Shown one piece after another: positions 21,993 to 32,579 of a stretch of 64,000 bases of DNA; position 1 is the stretch's first letter; each line of letters starts with the position of its first letter. The notes beneath the pieces are model-generated. The model ran no database searches, was not told the origin of the DNA, and saw only the letters and a list, made by a program, of their open reading frames with translations. The stretch is from NCBI GenBank assembly GCA_036873755.1, contig JAVTVY010025328.1:1-64000 (forward strand), in the 5' to 3' direction. The translations under genes and the position numbers were made by a program. The DNA is from Hanleya hanleyi. Its lineage: Eukaryota > Mollusca > Polyplacophora > Lepidopleurida > Hanleyidae.

Positions 21993-22090
21993 CGGGCTAC
22001 GGGGCCCCGGCTACTCAATTGTGAATAAAAGCAAGTGTTGAAATGATAAATAATTTGTGCTCGTTTGAGTAGAACGAATTAGAACATAAA
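21993..22090 (+). repeat. Ngaro split direct repeat B2 (right end)
   Basis: Matches B1 through GAATAAAAGCAAGTGTTG to AGAACATAAA, after which the two diverge. This defines the right terminus of the element. Confidence 0.85.
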
Positions 22091-22718
22091 AATATTTTTG
22101 TTGTGGGTAGCTGGGGTATTGACCAGTAGTAAAACGTAAAAAAATGATAATCTTCGATCTAGATTTTTTTTTGTACGTAGCTGCGAATATCACCATGTCA
22201 ATTTTTTGCCGAAATCATAAAAAATCAGTTTTTTGCGCAACAAGGCAAGGAAGTCAAAGTATACTGATATATATCCATAACGTTTGTTTATTTATAAAGA
22301 GAAACTTCCACGGGTCTTAGAAACACCGTAAAATTGAGCGTAAATGCAATAATTGTATATGAATTAGGCATTTCATCGAACTGTATGACGCTGAAAATGA
22401 CATTTTCTGACTATGAAACCCTCTCCCAAATCAAAAATCATCCGGTGATTTATGCTGATATTTGAAACACAGTTCCCCCATCATGTGATCTTTTTATTAA
22501 TTAAATAAAAAGTGAGGGTCTTCGATCTACTTTTTTTATATAAAATGCTTTGAATGACCCGATCCTCATAGTTTTTTCTAATATTTGCGACGGCATTACC
22601 TCCCCTGGTAACGTCTCTGATCAGAAAAGGCGATATATGACGTTGGAGGAGTTATTACAAGGGAAGTAACCCTGTGTAATGACGTCGCCGACGTCGTTTG
22701 ATGTATGAACCACCTTAA

Positions 22719-23449
22719 TGTTTTGTCCGTACCTTCATGACTGCCTGTACGAGTTGTATTGATATGATGGATCCACTGAGAACAATTTGAGCAGGTCAAT
22801 ACTCGGTCAACTCTCTCGAGGGGCCCTCGAGACTCGGTCACATCTTCATTGATGAGAGCGTCTGCACTGTGGTTGTCTTTTGTTTGTTGATATGTGTGAC
22901 TAACTTTAACTGAACTAACGTAACTGACCACGGACATTCCTAGGATGGACAACAAGCAAGCATTTAGGGTGTCGAAGCGACTCCTTTTGTTATGATTTCT
23001 GATGTAGATTTACCAGGAAGTGCCCTGTTTCACTTGGATTTGTGGTGTGCTTTTTCAGATTTGTTGCAGATCTAAAACAGCACACGCCTCTTCTCTATTG
23101 CGGAATGTAAAAGCTCACCAGCCTGTGTGTACTAATTGACTAAAGGGACTATGCATGTGTGAAAATAATATGTAGTGGCTGTATATGTGCAGACAAATGT
23201 ACAATCTGGGAGACGATTCTTGAAAAATAATCTTCAGTTGGGACAATACTATGACGTCACAGGTGTCGTTTAACTGTTTCGAATGACAGCACCAATTCCA
23301 AGTGTGTATGAAATGAAAATAATAAAAATGTGATTTCCTTCAATAGAGGAGAATTAAAAAAAAATCAATAATATCAGCAAGACACAATGATGTGTCATAT
23401 TTGCCAACGGCATGATGCCTCGGCGAGACGGCACTATAAAATGGTGGCA
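22719..23449. other. no clear gene; possible minus-strand exon
   Basis: On the minus strand about 22737-22916 is open and hydrophilic (TYQQTKDNHSADALINED, then LTCSNCSQW) and is followed by a GT. It could be an exon of an intracellular tail, but no family is recognised. The rest is featureless AT-rich DNA. Confidence 0.25.
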
Positions 23450-23453
23450 TTAA

Positions 23454-24029
23454 CCCTACCAGGCCTGGGGGGGCCATTATGGCCCCCCTACCAAACTTTC
23501 TGCACTATCTCCGGAACGGCAAAAAATAGAGAGCTGAAACTCCGTGACTTTATAGTTTATCTTATTGGGGTCATTTTTAGCCTACTTGCATAACCCCCCG
23601 AGCAGAGGATCATGGGTAAATTCAAGATGGCGGCCACGTGGGTACCAGAAAAGTGATATTTTTGTCATATTTCTTCAAAATTTCTGCTTTTCCGCCATGA
23701 AAAGTGGGTAAAAACTATTTTATTTAATATCACATTAATATTTGCTAATTTTTCATGCAGTTTTTGTGGAGAAATTGCAAAAATAAAAAAATCGGAAAAT
23801 CTGACCGAAAAATCGACCAAAAATGCCGTTTTTGAAAATGACGTCACTGTGACGTCATCAAAGCGGCCATCTTGGATTTTTTTACGTTTTCTGGTAGAGC
23901 TTGACCCAAAGGTATAGTGTAATAAGTTTCAGCTCCCTAGCTCAAGGGGTAAGAAAAATAATTAGGGGGGGACCATTTCGGCCCCCCCCTAGGCCTGGAC
24001 AGGTCCCAAAAAGCCCAGGCCAGATAGGG
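23454..24029 (+). mobile_element. complete TTAA-flanked MITE (piggyBac-like)
   Basis: 576 bp between TTAA (23450-23453) and TTAA (24030-24033). Ends are CCCTACCAGGCCTGG and its near complement CCAGGCCAGATAGGG. TTAA duplication with CCCTA termini is the piggyBac hallmark. It has no transposase. The interior holds GGCGGCC/CATCTTGGAT-type inverted motifs and two TGACGTCA sites 3 bp apart (23839-23857). It is the reference copy for seven other copies or fragments in the window. Confidence 0.85.
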
Positions 24030-24240
24030 TTAACACTGCTGTTTTATAAGCGGAAATCATCGTAGTAGCAATGAAAACATGTTGAAGGCGATGTTTAACT
24101 TCACTCACTGACTTCATTAACAGCCGTAGCATAAAACAGTTCGACTCGTCTTCGGATGGAACTCATTAAACTGCACGCAAGATTAAAAGGGTGGCTGAAA
24201 AACATACAGTTGTACTGACAAGAATACATATAGTCCATGG

Positions 24241-25020
24241 GCCAGAGTCGAAACCGAGGTGGCAAATTCTAGTAATCTTTTTTGAAGAGGTATATGTCTG
24301 TTGATGTTATCCATATGTGATAACCGTTGCAGATTGGTAGTTCCAAATCCAAACTTGAGGAGTTGGGTACGGTCCCACGGATATTTTTGTTGTGCTTCCC
24401 TCTAGAGATCTAACACTTCGCAAACTTTGGACATAGGAGCTCGTCTATTGAAACAAGCAAACATCATGTCACGTAATCGTAATAACCTAGCGAGCAATTT
24501 ATTGTCTCATTTTTGTCCATTTTCAAAATGATTTTTTTCAAATTCTGCTGGTACCACTTGTCATGGCAGATTCGATTCATGTTCAATGAAGAAGTATTTC
24601 TATGTAGATGTTACCCATATGTGATAACAGTTGCAGATCGGCAACTTATGGGTAGTTACAGCGCACTTTCGGAACCCTACCCCGCCCCCATTCCGCACCC
24701 AAATATGGGGGGTGAGTTATAGTTCCTCGAATATTTTTATCATTATTGCTGTTAGAGGGCTGAAATTTTCCACACACTATATTTAGGTCCTTGTTTATAG
24801 AAACCAGTAAACATAATTTTACAAAATCGCTTGATGACGTCACTATGACGTCATAAACAAAAAATCAGTTTTTGCCAGATTTTAGTATATCTTCAATGCA
24901 TACTCCCCATTTTGTTGGTATCATTTGAGGTAGCCGATTCCACCAATGCTTCCTAAAGTGGTATTATTATGTAGTTGCTACCCATAGGTTATCACCTTTG
25001 AACATCAGTAGCTTAAGGGT
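24241..25020 (+). repeat. left arm, three sub-units
   Basis: GATGTTA(C)CCATATGTGATAAC-like cores occur at about 24303, 24607 and 24977. The second sub-unit ends with TGACGTCACTATGACGTCA (24835-24853), the same double site found in the TTAA-type MITE. Confidence 0.65.
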
Positions 25021-25296
25021 AATTATAGCTCGTTTTATGAAATCTGAACTTATCCTTACTCTAAGCCAAACCTTGTGGGTGACGGGGCCCACCATATATT
25101 TCTTTAAATATATGTCTAAAGAGCTAAAGGATCATACCCTATACATTTTAGTCCTATGCTTTATAAACTGATAAATAAATGATAAAACGTTTAATTATAC
25201 CGTATCTCGCCAGAGTAAAACACATATGCATGTTTTTATCTCTTTCATTATAAGTATGCGTGATGGTATTCATCATTTGGGGGTGAATGAGGACAG

Positions 25297-25677
25297 TTAT
25301 CTTAAAATGATAAGATCACATCGATTAAATATTAGTAGGTTTTTCGATGCAAACACGTGCCAAACGATGGGAGACAAATTTAACTCATGGTAGTGTTGCG
25401 TAAATATGGACTGTCGATCTAGTTTCACTATTTTGTGTTGACAATTTCTACTCAAAATTGAGTACATTTCCTGCCCAATATGTGTCATGATTGCTGAGTG
25501 TCCATCCGAAATACATACTGGGAACTTGGTAATATCTCGCACCAGAGTGAGAACTTGAATGTGTGTTAAGAACGGAACCAAAATCTTGTTGGCAGGAGTA
25601 GAATATCGAATATGTGGCAGGAGTAGAGTGCTAACATCAGCATGGGCGATTGAAAGCACAAGCGATGTTCGGGTCAA
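25297..25677 (-). CDS. 126-residue ORF, possible OB-fold (RPA1N-like)
   Basis: The longest frame inside the inverted-arm structure. Residues 38-60 read FLTHIQVLTLVRDI...VCISDGHSA, which resembles the N-terminal OB-fold of replication protein A 70-kDa subunit (x-QVL-x-(I/L)...(S/R)DG). A later LLIF-x-R stretch fits the closing strands. RPA-like OB-folds are known in some mobile elements, notably Helitrons, but no Rep/Helicase is seen here. Function is inference; the frame could be chance. Confidence 0.25.
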   Translation of the reverse strand: MTRTSLVLSIAHADVSTLLLPHIRYSTPANKILVPFLTHIQVLTLVRDITKFPVCISDGHSAIMTHIGQEMYSILSRNCQHKIVKLDRQSIFTQHYHELNLSPIVWHVFASKNLLIFNRCDLIILR

Positions 25678-27017
25678 GTTTTCAACGTAGAATAACTCAG
25701 GTTACTTTACCACCGCATTTCGGTGTGATATTAAATAGGGTACAGCCAGTATATGGAAGAGACGAAGGAACTGTATAAGATTTAACCACCAAAACCACAA
25801 AGAATTCAAATCTGGAGACTATTCTGTTCAATTCAGTAAAATTCGTTTGACCTGTTTTGTCAGAAGGAAGTCGTTTTTAACCATAATTGCATGGTATGTG
25901 GATACCGGTATCAAACTATTGAACCAATCCGGAATCGACAGTTGTCAACACTAATGATGAGGCTGTTTGGAGACTATAGTATACGACCAATATGAAGGTT
26001 CAACCAGATTTGATGATATGAAAAGAACATCATGATATCCTTAATTTCAGCATCATTCGAAACGGTTGACAATTTTCCTTGCATAAAATACTACCTTGCT
26101 ATGCCTGTGTAGAAGTTTGTGTTATTCGTTTCTTGCGAATAAGGGCTTTCGATTGTTGATGCAGAAATTCCATAAGTGTCCTACATGATTGTATCACCAA
26201 CACAAATCTCCAGAACAGGTCGTGACTGTATGCAGGAAAAATGTGTAATTATGGCAGGTTGGTTTGACGCGCCTGGAGTTTTTCTGATGCAGAGACCATT
26301 CATTATTTACATAATGGTGGATTGTTATCTGAAGAGCTATACCTGTCACAGACTCGATTTCAAAGGATTTAGCTCCATTCAACTTCTCAATATTTTCAAA
26401 CTGCTTGGTCATCCATGTGCCTAGTTTTAAGGCAAATCATTTCATCATAATAGCATATGAGCAGTTAGAGTGGAAGTCAACTCAACATTGTTATCGAACT
26501 ATCCGTCTCTGCAGCTGACGATGTAGGCGTACTCTCAGCATCAACGCTGGCATTTTTCTTGTTCCACCAGAAAAGTTAACATGATATACGATACTCCCTT
26601 TCAGCAACCATCCCAGTCGAGTATGGTCACAGCCTGTTAATCCAGTTTCAGGTTTGCAGCATTTAACTATCGAGTATCGGCATCAATCCGATTGATGACG
26701 AAGCCTATGGTGACATCACCTATGCATGGATCCCTTAACATATTGGTTTTCATTACAAAAGTTATACATCCAGGTGCGAATCATAATCGCGAATACCATG
26801 GTCTACCTTAACACTCATGAACCGAGTTGAAATTCATTTAAACACTTAATTATGGAGTGGTCTTGTGGCGCTTCTGTTTGGCTGGGATCTCGAATGACAC
26901 ACTCTGACATTGTGACCTTTGATCAAGCAAAGTGAATCACTTGATTGGCTGACAGAGTAGGCGATGTCATCAATGAATTATTTGCGTTCGACAAAGCCGT
27001 TTGTCAGGGTTCCTGAC

Positions 27018-27056
<39 letters not shown>

Positions 27057-28359
27057 AAGGTTTAACGTCACGTTCAGCAATATCTCGATAATAGAAGAGA
27101 TATGGGGAGTGAATTGCCTGGTAGCGGGTCTGAACTCACCGAGGAATCACCTTGTTGGGTTTCTGGATATCTTGCCACCATCAGATTCCTATCATGTGTG
27201 TTTTGAGACGATGTGAATACTCTAACACATTATTAATGGTATTGGATTTTCTGCATTTCTGTCTTTTGCAATCTCTGAAAGAGGCCATTTATGCAGCTCC
27301 CAGCAGGAAGCAGCTTTCACGGGATAATGCCCAGACGCAAAAGTGGCATCAAAATCTTCTGAAAAGCTCTATCGTGTCAATGTTTATGCATTTCAAGAAG
27401 CAAACATCATATTTCAAATACAGATATCTAACACATATGACCATTGTAGCTTTGAAACAAATTTGCAGTTGGCATCACCGAGTGAATAATCCGTTCAACA
27501 CGTTTGCATGACTAAAGTATTAAAAAAAATGCTGGGATACCACGATGAGCAACCTGGATTAGTAAACAATCGGTGGCCAAGATGGCAAGAAAGGGTAACG
27601 TTTTGAAAGCGATGCAACTTCTAAGATGGACAACATTAGCTCATCATAAAGGGTGACAATATGTTGTAGCATTTGTAAATTGAGAAGGTGTTTGTACTCA
27701 TGAAGGTTAATTGCAATCATAAGAAAATGGTAGATATCTAAATCTGGTCGTCGAATATGGTAGATAAAGCGGAAAATTCTATTTCGTCAGATTCATATCA
27801 ATAATAACAAAAGAACAAAATTTGGTGGGAAGGTACGGATAGGAAGGATGATTGGTAGTCAAGATGAGAATCAATGGAAATATCGCAATATCAAGGAATA
27901 TTTCCTTAATTGTCCTTCTTCACCTCTTCTGTGCGGTTTATCACTTCATTTGGTCCAAGTAAAACGAGAAAATAAAATAACCCCAAAATTATCATCATTA
28001 TTATTCAGTTACGGGGGCGTCATCACAGCATCAGATGAAAGTTTCAATAGATATTTCAATAAAAAAGCCATGGAGGTTCGGGTTGGTACCTAATCATATT
28101 GGAAATAGCGGAAGGACTATACCCTGCCTGAAAACTTGGGTTGAGAATACAGAAAGAAGTATGGTCCGAAAAATGTACTATTATAACAACCTATAAACTA
28201 ATGATATACAATGGTTGTCACACATGGATAGCATTCGCATGCAAATACCCCTTACAAAATATGAACCGAATCGGTTACCTCAAGATTTACCAGCAAAATT
28301 GGTAAAACATTAGTATTGAAAGTAAAGAACAATTAAAAAATGAATTATCGTCCATGTTA
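25678..28359. other. interior of the inverted-arm structure, no gene assigned
   Basis: Several short frames are open on both strands. A minus-strand stretch near 26495-26580 reads FWWNKKNASVDAESTPTSS and looks protein-like but is isolated. 27021-27052 is a pure (AG)16 microsatellite. No transposase motif was found. Confidence 0.3.
27021..27052. repeat. (AG)16 microsatellite
   Basis: Thirty-two bases of uninterrupted AG dinucleotide. Confidence 0.97.
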
Positions 28360-28870
28360 TGACGTCACTTTGACATCAAAAAATGATCATTTCAAACCAC
28401 GTTAACTTGTTTTGGTATGCGAATACCTCATATACAGGGGGTGAAAATTTATAGCTCTCTAGCAACAAGAATAACTAGAATATCCTATAAATCATACCCC
28501 ACCTCCCAAATTTGGGTTCAGAATGTGACAGGGGAGGGTTCAGAAAGCGTACCATAACTACCGCTACGCTACTGATCTGCATGTGTTATCACATATGGGC
28601 AAAATCTACATACAAACACTTCTTCAAAGAGCATTTACCAAAGTTGATACGGGCAGGAGTGGGGTTAAGATAGTGTATTTTGCTACCGTTAAGCTACCGA
28701 TCTGCAAAGGTTATCACATATGGATTGCATCTATATACATGCACCTCTTCAAAAACATTACTAGAATTTGCCACCTCGAGTGGCACCAATCGGTGAAATT
28801 TGGGGTCTTGGCCCATAGACTGATTGCAATTGTGTGGCTTGTGAACATGGTGGAGAATAAAGCGCTTGGT
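28360..28870 (-). repeat. right arm, two sub-units (inverted)
   Basis: Reverse complement of the first two left-arm sub-units, with CATATGTGATAAC cores at about 28586 and 28715 (reversed). The 135-codon forward frame at 28583-28990 is a shadow of this repeat. A repeat Y piece follows from about 28860. Confidence 0.6.
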
Positions 28871-29126
28871 CGGGGTCGGGCCTCACAGGTATTTGTTCTG
28901 AATACGAACTTGCATTCAATAAATACTCCCTCGTTTGGGTCGTTTTTTAACTATCTGAGGATCACATTGTCATCATTTTCTAATCGATGACTTGACAGGG
29001 CAATTACATCTTCGCTTTTAAATAATTGTATCTAATACCTCTCAAGCCGATGATAGAGGCAGTGTGGTCTTGCAATTCAATGTGTCCGCATGAACATCTA
29101 CAATAAAAGCGGAGCTGGGATATAAT

Positions 29127-29345
29127 CATCGCAGGGATCCCTTTGAATTCCTGTGATGCTTTTAGAAAAATGCAGTCAGTAGATTTATATGTTGGGTCAT
29201 ATGACAAATCATCGAGGGATCACTCTTGGTTCTTGTGATGTTTAAAAAAAAAATGCTGTCAGTATAATTGTATGTTGGGTCATATGACTTCTTGTCATAA
29301 CTCTGGCGTCGTTTTCCACCACCCTCTTTATGTTGCGTTTAATTC
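29127..29345 (+). repeat. dispersed repeat Y with an internal 83-bp duplication
   Basis: ATCG(C)AGGGATC...GTTGGGTCATATGAC occurs twice 83 bp apart, followed by TCTGGCGTCGTTTTCCACC and TATGTTGCGTTTAATTC. The whole block is present in reverse at 40595-40745, and parts recur at 6375-6430. Confidence 0.6.
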
Positions 29346-29954
29346 AACAAAAAAAAAATGACTCCAATATAAGTGTCCCGAACTGTCCGCTCTTAATTTA
29401 ATTTGTTCCTCGTTTGAGAGCATCAGCAAAATGTGCGCCCTGTCATCCAGGAGAAAATTCCGCGTCCATAACTCCACATACTTGGATCAGCAGCAAACAC
29501 ACTCGCTGACAAATGAATATTTCATATAGGCGTAAACACGTCAGAGAAAACGGATGGTTCGGAAGAGCGTAAAGGGAACGAATCAGTTGTAAGTCGTTAA
29601 CGCACAAAACAATTCAACTAAACAAACAGATTATCATAGTATATTACCGATAAGCGACAACCATCATGCCAGTCCATTCCAAGACGTTAATGATTTATTC
29701 GATCCGTAGGGTACATTCACATTTCAGCAACTATTGCCGAGTAATTACAGATTTCACTCACTCACTTGCTATTAAAGTTGAACCGGTTATAGTTACAATG
29801 TCAGCGGTATAACAACCCAATCGTCAAATTCCCGGAAACAATTTGTTGCCTTTTTTGCTTTTGCTTGTGTTTCAACCAGAAGAAAAACTTTGCAGGTAAG
29901 TGTAACATCGACATAACAGGTACACATATGCAAAATGTCCGTATCCATATTCAA
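29346..29954. other. no gene seen
   Basis: AT-rich. A possible splice donor (TTTGCAG|GTAAGTG at about 29897) follows an unremarkable stretch. No coding frame supported. Confidence 0.3.
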
Positions 29955-30483
29955 GAGGTCCCAATAGGTATCACGATGGAGGGGGTAGAGCCTGGTGGTC
30001 TCTGCATTCAGCAGGATGTCACAGTTTCAACAGAAAACAAATAGATAATCGGGTTCAATGCGCTGTTACAGTAATCATGGGCTTGTTTTTGCTATATGCA
30101 ACCAACCGACAAAAGCTGGCTTATTGAGAAATTCCACACGGAACCACTTCATAGTGACACGTCGAACCTTATTGTAGATAGTCGTATTCTCAATTTTCAT
30201 GTAATTTACATCTGGATTCCTCAAATTCCTGGAAGAAAGGTGACTGATCAACAATCATGTCCACCTCTTATCCGCTGTATTCGCATTGTCTTCGAACCAA
30301 AGCCTTTACAGACACTGCAAATGCTGGGTTTATAGACAAACAGAACGAAGTCGATATCACAGCGCATCGAACACTGTTTAAACAAGTCATCTTTTTTTCA
30401 TCCTTTATTTGATTTGCCCTCTTATGTTGGTTAGCGTCAGACCATTCAATCCATTTCTTCGTTTGAACGAATTCATAAGCCAT
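29955..30483 (-). pseudogene. rhodopsin-family GPCR-like remnant
   Basis: Reading in reverse, 30041-30074 encodes YCNSALNPIIYLF, the NPxxY end of transmembrane helix 7 in rhodopsin-family receptors. A short tail follows (RPPGSTPSIVIPIGTS) after a TGA that one change from an arginine codon would explain. Upstream, a 71-codon frame (30268-30483) holds a hydrophobic stretch (CAVISTSFCLSINPAFAVSV) that could be an earlier helix. Frames change between these parts, so this is a decayed gene. Confidence 0.4.
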
Positions 30484-30756
30484 ACAAACACATTTTATAA
30501 ATGTCCGTCTCCCTGTGGTTCTATCTTCAGTGCCAATTTGTTTATGATATAGGTGTCAGCTCTGACACTCAGTATTCAATCTTCCTCAAAAGAATTTATG
30601 TACTAATAATCGAAACACATTGTCGTAGTCTGTAATTCCAAAAAATGTATGAAACATGAGTAGTGTGACCTACGAAGTATGGTGAGAAAGATGACTTGGG
30701 GGTCCAAGCGTACTGTTATAGGTCACCTAGATGACTTGAGGATCCAAGCGTAATGT

Positions 30757-30930
30757 TAAAGTAGCTGAGCTCAGAACTTGCTGGTAACAGTCCCCTAATG
30801 CACGTTCGTGCCAAAAATCAACGTTCTAATGTCAACGGTTCTCCTTATTTTGCCGACGAAAGGATTCGGATGGACTCACTAACTACCGAACAATTTGCAA
30901 ATGAGAGCCTACTTCGTAGGAATACATCAA
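30757..30930 (-). repeat. dispersed repeat X, copy 2 (reversed)
   Basis: Complement of 1755-1935: GCTGGTAACAGTCCCCTAA, GCCAAAAATCAACGTTCTAA, GGTTCTCCTTATTTTGCCG and CCTACTTCGTAGGA. Confidence 0.6.
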
Positions 30931-31039
30931 ATAAAAAAACTTCTTTATTTAATGATGAGCGTAAAACATAATGTTCTTCACATAAACTTCTTATACTAAT
31001 GTGACGTTTGGTTGTGAGCATTCATTTGAACATCGAGAG

Positions 31040-31880
31040 ATGTAAAATATATGACGCTCAAACGGCCCCTAGCCCAGGTTTATGCTGAATTAGACACAAG
31101 TTATGAGCCAGAGATATTACCGTCATGCCGTCAATATACGATATTTATCACAGTAATTGAAGGCGTTTGATAGTATAAGATTGTTTTATAGTATAGGCTC
31201 TGCGATAATGTTTTTGTGACGTTAACTAAAATCGACAAATCTAGCACAACATGTAGCGAATGCTGTCAGGCGAGAGTGTTGTTGGCCGTACGTAGCTTCA
31301 ACTGGATTATTGCTATCCAGAAATGGGTGGCATGACAAATGTCAACCTTTTAATCATCTCTCTACTCGTAGAGGCAAGTGAGCTTTTCTTATTTTGCAAG
31401 GGTTTTGTCAAATTCAGATACTCCATCTGAACTATCAGTAGTTTCATTGAAGCCCAGTGAAAGGCGTATATATCCGTCACAGTGTCGCCAGGTAGGGTTC
31501 GTTCAAAGCCAGGAGATCGCCTATATAGCGTTTGGTGAATTAGAATCAATCGGACAATTTCTGCATATAGACGTATTCCTACGATATCAATATTGTTGAA
31601 AAGAAATTCAAGCAAATCTGTAAATAAAGAAACATCCCATAGGTGATATTCCTAACGTTCAGCAGAACTGAAGGAAGCCTTGTTGTTTCTGACATAAACA
31701 TACCGATGGCCAGTTTTTATTGAATACCGACATCAGTAATTATGAACTGATTTGTTTCGTAATATACTAATGAGTAATAGTGACACGGAAAATGGAGAAA
31801 TCCCAGTAGATACACCCGATTAGATACATGTCTACATTGTGTGTCTTTGCCGACTTGTTATTCCGTATTACAAAGACTTT
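31040..31880 (-). pseudogene. decayed RT copy (dispersed RT element)
   Basis: Matches 41270-42230 block by block: CGGCCCCTAGCCC, TGTTTTTGTGACGTTAACTA, a degenerate RT C-terminus (31313-31615), GAAACATCCCATAGGTG and GAGAAATCCCAG...ACATGTCTAC. Many stops and shifts. Same orientation as all other copies of the family. Confidence 0.6.
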
Positions 31881-32114
31881 TAAGTTGACTTTTGCTTATA
31901 CAACTTCTGGAACCAACTCTTAAGCATTTTAGAAGTGGAGTACAATTTTAGTATATCGGTATGAGTGGTCTGGATATGCTTCTTTCATTGATAAACTGAA
32001 CACTTCCAAAATAAGTTCAGTGGAGGAATACGTCTATACAGAAGCAGGTGGCATAACAAAACTTTAAAAACACTTGGAATAGTAATATTTGTACATATAT
32101 AAGTATCATATTGT

Positions 32115-32341
32115 TTAGGGCTCGTCTGCTGGAAGAAAAGCGAATTTACTTTGGAGGTCTGCGAGAACTTCCTGCAAGATGGTATCTCGTTGTTTAGCTT
32201 GGGTAAAACCTTTGGCAAGAAGCAAAACGTCGTCGACTAATGGAGGATCTACTATTTGTCGTTTCGACAACTCATCAAAGTACTGTTCAAGTGAGCTAAG
32301 GATTATCCTTGTGTCGGCCTTGGGATTGACATCTCGGTTCT
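32115..32341 (-). CDS. terminal coding exon of an unidentified cellular gene
   Basis: Reading from a CTTACAG acceptor (32348-32342) the exon is open for 75 codons to TAA (32117-32115). It has the look of conserved globular protein: NRDVNPKADTRIILSSLEQY, then FDELSKRQIVDPPLVDDVLL, then AKQRDTILQEVLADLQSK and the end FLPADEP. Two or three amphipathic helices are likely. It begins with two bases of a split codon, so at least one upstream exon must lie at higher coordinates; none was found. It overlaps no repeat family. I do not recognise the protein. Confidence 0.55.
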
Positions 32342-32579
32342 CTGTAAGTTTGTTCCTTCATCTGATTACTTTATCAGGCAGGAGGGCATTATGTCCCGCC
32401 CCTCTACCAAACATTCAAGATAATTCTGAAACGACAAAAAATAGATACTGTCGGTCGAATACGATCGAGAACGAATCTCTTTTGCATATATTAAGTAAAG
32501 AAAACATCCCTTATTTGTGGGGAGAGTAATAACGTAAAACTTAGAAGAAAAATAAAACAATGTTAACATGACCCCAGGT
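32342..32579. other. presumed intron with a MITE fragment
   Basis: 32375-32450 (GGGCATTATGTCCC, TACCAAACATTC, GAAACGACAAAAAATAGA) is a decayed left end of the TTAA-type MITE. No exon recognised. Confidence 0.4.

Larger units (their letters stand above)
16550..22090 (+). mobile_element. Ngaro-type (DIRS-order) retrotransposon
   Basis: The layout A1, gag, RT/RNase H, tyrosine recombinase, B1, A2, B2 with split direct repeats is diagnostic of Ngaro elements, which use a tyrosine recombinase instead of a DDE integrase and make no target duplication. The element is about 5.5 kb. Gag and pol are damaged and the recombinase frame is open. No methyltransferase or hydrolase gene is present, unlike DIRS1 and PAT groups. 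Confidence 0.9.
16506..22718. mobile_element. TIR element split by an Ngaro insertion (inferred)
   Basis: TTAAGGTGGTTCATAC at 16506-16521 is matched by its exact complement ending at 22718, and the match continues inward with TCAAA. These read as the two ends of one DNA transposon or MITE whose interior now holds the Ngaro element. About 44 bp of host element remain on the left and about 600 bp (22091-22697) on the right. The right remnant has no coding frame. Confidence 0.5.
24241..28870. mobile_element. large structure with inverted, internally repeated arms
   Basis: The left arm (24241-about 25020) and right arm (about 28360-28800, reversed) share GAGGTGGCAAATTCTAGTAA, TTTGAAGAGGT, CCATATGTGATAAC, GCAGATCGG and a CCCAAAT(A/T)TGGG block in the same outward-to-inward order. 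Each arm contains two or three sub-units of about 300-370 bp. The middle 3.3 kb is mostly non-coding, with one 126-codon frame (25297-25677). It fits a DNA transposon with repeated inverted ends. Exact termini were not resolved. Confidence 0.5.

Noticed and set aside
24241..28870. Helitron
   Set aside because: No Rep/Helicase motifs, no TC...CTRR ends identified, and the arms are inverted, which Helitrons lack.
28583..28990. 135-codon plus-strand ORF
   Set aside because: It coincides with the right arm of the inverted-arm structure and a repeat Y piece; no protein character.
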